Below are positions 57,133 through 64,000 of a stretch of DNA of 64,000 bases, piece by piece. The DNA is from Nicotiana tabacum (Eukaryota > Streptophyta > Magnoliopsida > Solanales > Solanaceae): NCBI RefSeq assembly GCF_000715075.1, contig NC_134097.1:67737190-67801189 (forward strand), read 5' to 3'. How positions within the stretch are numbered: position 1 is the first letter of the stretch; every line of letters begins with the position of its first letter. Both the position numbers and the translations under genes were made by a program. The notes beneath the pieces are model-generated. The model was given only the letters and a program-made list of their open reading frames with translations, ran no database searches and was not told the DNA's origin.

Positions 57133-59381
57133 TGTCACACCTCCTTTTTCCTACCCCCGGAACTGGTATAAGGGAGTTTTTTCTAATTTAAGTGACAATC
57201 GAAACAGGATTATTTATTTAAAACTTGGAGTCGCCACTTGGGATATTTTATGGTGTCCCAAGTCACCGGTTTAAAATCTCGATTCGAGGACTCTATTTAC
57301 GGTTTGCGAACATAGAAATTCGGGTAAGAAATTCTGTTAACTCGGGAGAAGGTGTTAGGTATTTCCGAGTTCCGTGGTTCTAGCACGATCGCTTTGATCA
57401 TACTTGGCTTATTTAATTGTCTAATTACTCATTTTAGAACCTATGTGCATTTGTCTCCTTTAATTAAGAAATTATCTTGAAACGGGTCACATGTACGTGT
57501 ACCCATTTGTTTGGCGCGTCAAAAATCATGTCACACGAACGTGTCCACAATTAATAATGCTTTATTATTATTAAGAAAGTTTGGCCGATATTGCTTGAAT
57601 GCATACTCTGGTTTTGGTTTTAGAATCATAATTATGTCACACGAACGTGTACGCAATTACGATGGTATTTAGACGTGCCTAAAGCAAACTACGAACATTT
57701 GTCATTTTTATATCTAGGTTATGGAATTAATACGCGGTCCATGTATGATTAAATCGTGGATGGCACTCCTCGGACTATATAAACTAAATTTAATTTAGAG
57801 GCCTATTAAAAATAATTTATTATTAAGAAAAGTTTGATCGAAGTTGCACGAATGCATACTCTGATTTATTTTTGAAAATCATAACCATGTCACGCGGACG
57901 TGTACACAATCACGATAGGTATATTAAGAGCATGCCTAAAAGAATTTTTCTACGTATATAATAGGTGATAAATCCAAATCCTCGTTACTATGTTCAGCCT
58001 ATAATGCATACCAAATTGCCATAATCAATTCCAACTCGACAGCCAGTAAGCATGAATACCATACCATTCTTCAATTATCCAAATGAATCACTTTCTTCAT
58101 AGCCCAAAACGAAACAAAAATGCAAAAGCATCACGACCCTCTGCACACTCCTACTTTTTATCCTCACAAGAAGATGAATCATAAAAGTTAACTTCAATTA
58201 AATGCGTTCAAAAAACAATTAGACTCGAAATTACAACAAGAACTCCATTCGATATCAAAATACACAAATCAAAATTAATCAAGGTTGAGACAAGAAACGA
58301 ATTTAAAATATGAACCTGAACTTTCGATGAAACACAACTTCATTCACAATACTATTTTGACGCTCGACTAACAAACACAGACTCAAACAGAAGACGTAAC
58401 AATGCCGGAACCTTTCCGAAAACTCGAACGGAACTTAACAGACCTAACTCGGCTGGATTTGGGTGGAGATTTCGAGCTGATTTGCACATTGGTCTGGTGT
58501 AATTTCAGGGAGTTTAGAGCTGGACTTACTGTTGGGTTCGAACTCTGCTTCACCAGATTCAATGGAGGCTCACTGAAGCTACACGTTTTCAAGCGAGCTA
58601 GTGGTTTTGCTGTGTTTTGGAGAGGAGGGGTCGTCAGAAGGGCTGGAGCTCTTAGGTCAGTTCTCTGCTCCTTCTCTTGGTAAAGGTGAAATGCTTTTCC
58701 TAAGGGTCCATTGCTGCTGTAGCTGTGATAGACGAAGAAGAAGAAACAATGGCGATGCTGAAGGTTTAAGGAGACAATATCAAGAGTCGCTCTTGGTGTT
58801 GAACGACGCTCTAGTCTGTTTTGTCTAGGTCTTAGAGTCTTGTATTGTTGGAATGAAGAAGGAGATCCAAAAAGGTTCTGATTTGCAGAAAACGGCGCTG
58901 CTTAGGTCTAGGTCCTAGGGGTCTAGATCTAGGTTTTTATTAAATGAAGAAGGATTTTTAGTGGGTTTAAAGGGTATTGGGCTTTAAATTAAGAATTTGG
59001 GTTGGATCTATGTCTTGTTCGGTCTTAATTTTGGGCTAAGAAAACTCCAAAAATTATTATTCAAAATCATAGCTAAATTCCTTTAATATGAGATAACTAT
59101 ACTACATGATGCAAAAACAAATTCTAATTAATTAAACTAAACTATATTAAAACATGAAACTATTATATATTTTTTGTATTTTCAAAATTATATAAAGATA
59201 TAAAATAAGGTACTATTTTGTATTTTTTTACTTTATGAAAGGTACATAAAATAAAATATTTTTGTGACGAAATAAATTAAAAGAGTCAAGATTAGTTGAA
59301 ATCACTGTATTAAACCTAAACTAAACATTTACATGCTAAAATATGAAAAATCTCGGGGAGGGTCAAAATCATATGTCTACA
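57133..59381 (-). repeat. 5' LTR of G (2249 bp, complete)
   Basis: Plus-strand ends are TGTCACACCTCC (57133) and CATATGTCTACA (59381), so the minus strand has TGTAGACAT...GGTGTGACA. It aligns with 45404-47580 apart from the first 95 bp. Its right flank at 59382 is sequence of LTR B, beginning at the equivalent of 28735. Confidence 0.92.
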
Positions 59382-61881
59382 TCGGCAGCTACCTCAAAGA
59401 TTCCAACGATCAGCTGTGCGAAATATTAACACTCGCCATGTCCAGAAACATATGGATATGCACATGAAGTGCAGGATGTTGCGTGAGTACAACCAACTAA
59501 GTAAATAACAAGACTAAATAAAGAACTGAAGATAGTGAGGAGCTTCACAATTATAGTTCAATTTTAGTAGTCTCAACAAGAAAGTAGACATGCTTTGAAA
59601 TCTAGCAATTTAAGTCAAATCAGTTTATATATGCCAAGTTCAAGTAAAAACTAAGTAAAATATCTCTCAGAAGTTTTCAAAACAATGATATATGGAATCT
59701 ATGTGCAACAATAATGAAATCATATAGAACCTCTAAGAGCAACAAACACTCAGCATTCGGCACTCAGCACTAGAACTCAGTACATACCTGGTCACTAGGG
59801 GTGTGTACAGACTCCGGAGGGGCTCCTTTAGTCCAAGCGCTATATCAAGCCAATCATGGCATAAATCAACGAAACATGTTGTGGCGTGCATCCCAATCCC
59901 ATAACGTCCATACAATCAGGCCCTCGGCCTCACTCAGTCATCAATCTCTCTAGTCTCTCGGGCTTCTGGAAATCATGAAAATCATCCAAAACAACAATGA
60001 TATGATGTAGCAACAAGTAAAAAACAGAGACTGAGATATAATATGCGAGTAAAAAAATTGAGACTATGTACAAAAAGCATTTAGCAGGTAATTCAACATG
60101 TAACACGACCTCTGTGGATCCCAACAGTACCAACACATAACCTAAACATGATTTCTAACAAGATTTACAGTCAAATTTCTATAACACAAGGAGAGCGTAT
60201 AGATAACAACAAGTTATTTAACTTTACAATTCCATAGAATGGACCAAGTCACAATTCCTACGGTGCATGCCCACACGCCCGTCACCTAGCATTTGCTTCA
60301 CCTCCAAACCCATCACATAACACATAATCCGGGGATTCATACCCTCGGAACCAGATTTAGAACTGTTACTTACCTCAATCCGAGCAAAAACTCTACTCCA
60401 ATATGCCCTTGCCTCGCAAATTGGCCTCCAAATGTCCCGAATCTAGCCACAAGCAGCACAATTCAATCAATACAGGCTAAAGGAATCAATTCCACAAGAA
60501 AATACAAAATTATTAATCGAAAGTAACAAAATCAGCTTCAAGCAAGCCCCCGCGCCCACGTATCGAAATCCACCAAAAGTAACAAAACCCTAAAGACCAT
60601 TCAATCACGAGTCTAGTCATACCAAATTCATCAAAATCCGACACCAACTCGCCCCTCAAATGCCTAAAATCAAATGTCACAATCCCTAGCCTCAAACCCC
60701 CAAATTACACCTAAAAACACCAACTAGGTGGGAAAATCAATGGGGAAACATAATTATTGAAGAAATTTAAACACAAGTGATTTACCTCAAGAATCCCTTT
60801 GAAATAACTCTAAAAAATCGACCAATTCCGAGATCAAAATGTTAAAATGAAACCAAAATCACGAACCATAGCATTTATATGTTTTGTGTAGTCAAACCAC
60901 ACATGCGGTCCCAAATTTCGCTTATTCGGTCCCTCTTTTGCGGTGAAAGCTCCGCACCTGTGGAAGACACATAAATCACCAGGGCTCGCACCTGCGCTCC
61001 AGGTCTCGCACCTACGGAGGCGCTTCTGCGGAAATGATCCTCTTATGGCGGAACAACCTACACCCCTCAACTCCTTTATACTTCGCTTCTACGCTCTCAT
61101 CACCGCATCTGAGGCCTCGCGGGTGTGGAAAGAACCTCGCACCTATGACCTCATCCATTTCCTCCTTGCCCTCTTTTGCGGCTCTCTTCACGCTTCTACG
61201 GGCTCGCACCTGCGGTGCCTACTCCACAGGTGCAATTACCCAGCACTCCTCAAACTTCAGCAGCCCTTCAACTTCAAACCTTGATCCATTAACCACTTGA
61301 AATCAACCCAAGGCCCCTGGGACCTCAACCAAACATACCAACAAGTCTTAAAACATCATACGAATTTGGTCGCACCCTCAAACAACCTCAACCAACATCA
61401 AAAACATGAATCACACATAGACTCAAGACTAATGAACTTTGAAATTTCAAAATTCTACAAACGATGCCGAAAGATATCAAATCACGTCCGATTGACCTCA
61501 AACTTTTTACACAAGTCACAAATGACACCACAAACCTACTCTAATTTCCGAAATCCAAATCCGACCCCGTTATCAAAGAGTCCACTCCCTGTCAAACTTC
61601 TCAAAAATTCAACTTTCGCCATTTCAAGACTAATTCCACTACGGACCTCCAAATACAATCTGAACATACTCCAATGTCCAAAATCACCCAACAGAGCTAT
61701 TGGAACCATCAAACTTTAAATTTGGGGTTGTTTACACATAAGACAACATTTGGTCAACTTTTCCAACTTAAGCTTTCTATTATGAGACTAAGTGTGTCAT
61801 ATAACATCTATAAAGCACATAAGGAACACAAAATGGGGGAACGATGTCACAAATCTTGAAACGACCGGTCGGGTCATTACA
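59382..61881 (-). repeat. 5' LTR of element B, inner end missing (2500 bp)
   Basis: The sequence is collinear with 28735-31292, for example AGCTGTGCGAAATAT at the left and GACCGGTCGGGTCATTACA at the right end. About 325 bp that lie left of 28735 in the other LTR are absent because G begins there. Open frames at 60943-61300 and 61297-61719 correspond to noncoding LTR sequence at 30301-30900 and are not genes. Confidence 0.88.
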
Positions 61882-61884
61882 TCC

Positions 61885-64000
61885 TGTAACTACCCGACCG
61901 GTCGTTTTGAGCTTTTGCACTTTGCTCGCTAGTTCTCGAGCATGACTTGCCCTATGTGATGTATTATGACTTATGTAAATCGTTGGTTTTGGTTTTTAGG
62001 GTAATTGGAATGAATTTGGATGAACAGTTCTCATTTGAAGCTTGAAGCTTGAAAGGTTTGACCAAGATTTGACTTGTTGGTATATGATCTCGGATCAGAA
62101 TTTTTATGATTTGGTTAGCTCCATTAGGTGATTTGGGACTTAGGAGATTGATCAAAATGCATTTTGGAAGTCTGTGGAAGGTTTACGCTAGAACTGGCGA
62201 AATTAAGATTTCGACATTTTCTGGTTAATAGGTGAGATTTTGATATAGGGATCGGAACGGAATTCCGGAAGTTGCAATAGCTTCGTTATGTCATTTTTGA
62301 CGTTTGTGCAACATTTCAGGTCATTCGGATGTGGTTTGGTTGGGTTTTAGATCAAAAGCGTAATTCGGAAGATTTTGGATTTCTTAGGCTTGAATTCTAT
62401 GCGAATTTGGTGGTTTAATGTTGTTTTGAGTGTTCCGAAGGTTGGAACAAGTTTGAATGCGATTATGGGATATGTTGACATGTTTTGTTGAGGTCCATAG
62501 GGTCTCGGGTGAGTTTCAGATGGTCTATCGGACTATTTCATGTTTTGTGAAATTGCAGAAAACCAGCTGAAGTGTTGCAGACAATTTGTTCTTTGCGTTT
62601 GCGGTCAGGGATCTGCGTTCACGAAGGGTATTCTTCTGAGGCGCGAGTTTTTGCCTTCTCATTCGCATTTCGAGTGTCGCGTTCGCAATGTTGTGACGTT
62701 TGATTCTCCGCATTCGCGAGGCCTGTGTCGCGTTCACATAGAGTAAGTAGAAACATATGGGGTCCCAACCTTTTTGTGCTTAGCTTTCGCGTAAAGAGGT
62801 CGCGTTCGCGATGGTTTGGAATGCGGATTCTTCGCATTCACGAGCTGTAGGTCGCGTTCTCATAAGGGAATTTTTGGTCAGCGGATTTTTTGTACTTCGC
62901 GAACGCGAGGTTTGACCGCATTTGCGAAGAAGGATTTTTATATCTGGGCAGAATGTTTTAAATAGGCTATTCCGCTATTTTGAGGCTAAGAACCTCCATT
63001 GTTGGGTGATTTTAAAGCTTGGGAGAGCTAATTGAAGATAGAATTGAAGAAGATTTCTTGGAGGTAAGATTTTTGAACTCAAAACTCAATTCTTGTGTGA
63101 ATTCCACCTAATTAAACATGGAATTAAGCCTAAAATTAAGGAATTAGGGCTTGAATTTGGAGAGTGTAAATTTGGGGTTTGAGGGGCCATTTGAGGTCCG
63201 ATTTTAATGTTCTTGGTATGTATTGACTCGTATGAGGAGGAGGATTCCATTGATGTTAATTTCGTCAGATTCCGAGACGTGGGGCCGAGGACCGGGTTTG
63301 AGCAATTTCGAGATTTTTGATGTAAATTGGATATTTTCGAGTGGGCTTCATTCCCTTCGCATATTTAAATGATTATATACTGATTGTGGCTAGATTTGGG
63401 CATCCGGAGGTCGATTCATTCGGGAAATGCATCGCAGGCTAGAGTTTGGACCGGATCGAGGTGAGTAATGATTGTAAATGATGTTCTAAGGATTTGAAAC
63501 CCTGGATTGCACATCGTAGTGCTATGTTGAGGTGAGACACACACTTGATGACGAGTGTGGGGTTGTGTACTATTGGGTATTTTGACTTGGTCCATCCCGG
63601 TTGATGATTTTACCACGTATTTGACTATAAACTATTTGCTATCATCATTATTTGGGCTGAATTCCATATTTGGGCTTCGTGCCAACTATTTGAACCCTTC
63701 GGGGATTTTCATTGCTACTTCCTCACTGTTTTGACTTCATACTTGAACTCAGTCATGTTATTTTCCACTGTTTTCCAAACACAACCATGTTTACTCTGTT
63801 TTAACACTTTAAATGATATTTTAAATCATATTTTGGGCTGAGCATCATATTTTACTGTTTTCCGAGTAACTTATATGATTTTTGACAGAGTAAGGCTAAG
63901 GGCCTGTGTTGTGATGATACTTTTGGGTCGGGCTACACGCCGCAGCGGAGATAAATTGATTTGATTATGAGGCCGAGGGCCTGAGATATGTATGCCACGA
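61885..64000 (+). repeat. Element C: start of another gypsy LTR, runs off the window
   Basis: It begins TGTAACTACCCGACCGGTCG, the start typical of Del/Tekay-like LTRs. It continues through TTCGCGAACGCGAGG phrases (62680-62930), AATTAGGGCTTGAATTTGG-like sequence and a GGCTACACGCCGCAGC block (63930-63945) found in Solanaceae gypsy LTRs. No PBS is reached before 64000, so only the LTR is visible and its strand is plus. CG-rich phrases near 62600-62900 are spaced like the repeated UTR modules of LTR A (27480-27700). Confidence 0.8.

Larger units (their letters stand above)
45404..59381 (-). mobile_element. Element G: non-autonomous Ogre-like element, two LTRs
   Basis: On the minus strand: 5' LTR (59381-57133), PBS of the tRNA-Arg type (57130-57111), long leader, gag (54475-52612), a remnant of the integrase end (52190-51978), a long repeat-rich 3' region, PPT (47596-47581) and 3' LTR (47580-45404). 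The interior is 9.55 kb. Gag sequence and PBS identify the Ogre branch of Tat. Protease, RT, RNase H and most of integrase are gone. The outer edge of the 3' LTR (about 95 bp) is deleted, so no target duplication remains. It apparently inserted in the 5' LTR of B. Confidence 0.85.
28411..61881 (-). mobile_element. Element B: Del/Tekay-like chromovirus, host of D, E, F and G
   Basis: On the minus strand the remaining order is 5' LTR (61881 down to 59382, inner end lost), gag (43300-42540), protease, RT, RNase H, integrase, chromodomain (ending near 31305), PPT and 3' LTR (31292-28411). Both LTRs begin TGTAA(C/T)GACC on the minus strand. RT is split by solo LTRs D and E, gag by F, and the 5' LTR by G; a deletion removed the PBS, the first part of gag and the LTR edge. 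A target duplication could not be found. Confidence 0.85.

Noticed and set aside
1..64000. tRNA, rRNA or host protein genes
   Set aside because: No tRNA-like A and B box pair, no rRNA stretch and no intact coding exon structure was recognised on either strand. A covariance-model and protein search would be needed to exclude small ones.

Overview
The window looks like plant nuclear heterochromatin, most likely from a Solanaceae species with a large genome. Nicotiana would fit, but that is inferred from the retroelement families and not proven. I see no host gene, rRNA, tRNA or CRISPR array. Almost every base I can explain belongs to LTR retrotransposons nested in one another, plus one CACTA DNA transposon. 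Every polyprotein is broken by stops, frameshifts or deletions.

Layout. Element A (Ty3/gypsy, Del/Tekay-like chromovirus, + strand) is the oldest layer. Its 5' LTR starts near 612 and ends at 10838, interrupted by a block at 1196-4350, a CACTA element (5017-8174, TSD TGT) and a probable solo LTR (9162-10732). Its PBS is at 10841, its decayed gag-PR-RT-RH-INT-chromodomain region runs from 10997 to 15870, and its 3' LTR starts at 15916. That LTR is split by T1 (16456-27289), a Tat-lineage-like element with two LTRs of 732-758 bp, a gag, a protease-like region, no reverse transcriptase or integrase, and a long reading frame on the opposite strand (aORF). A's 3' LTR resumes at 27290 and stops near 28410.

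Element B (Del/Tekay-like, - strand) spans about 28411-61881. Reading leftwards it has a truncated 5' LTR (59382-61881), gag, PR, RT, RH, INT, a chromodomain and a 3' LTR (28411-31292). Its RT is split by D, an Ogre-like solo LTR (34010-41807, TSD CCATC). D is itself split by E, an Ogre-like solo LTR in the opposite orientation (36263-40379, TSD TGGAC). B's gag is cut by F (43301-45403), the 3' end of a second aORF-bearing Tat-like element. Next comes G (45404-59381, - strand), an Ogre-like element with two LTRs, PBS and PPT, a gag, only the integrase tail of pol, and long minisatellites. A deletion has fused F to G and removed B's PBS, gag start and LTR edge. At 61885 another gypsy LTR (C, + strand) starts 3 bp from the end of B, head to head, and runs off the window.

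Nothing here is a convincing new host system. The observation I would follow first is the antisense gene of T1 and F. Both copies keep an inverted CCAAT box, a TATA-like box and an ATG about 140-150 bp further on, which suggests an autonomous antisense transcription unit carried by this retrotransposon family.
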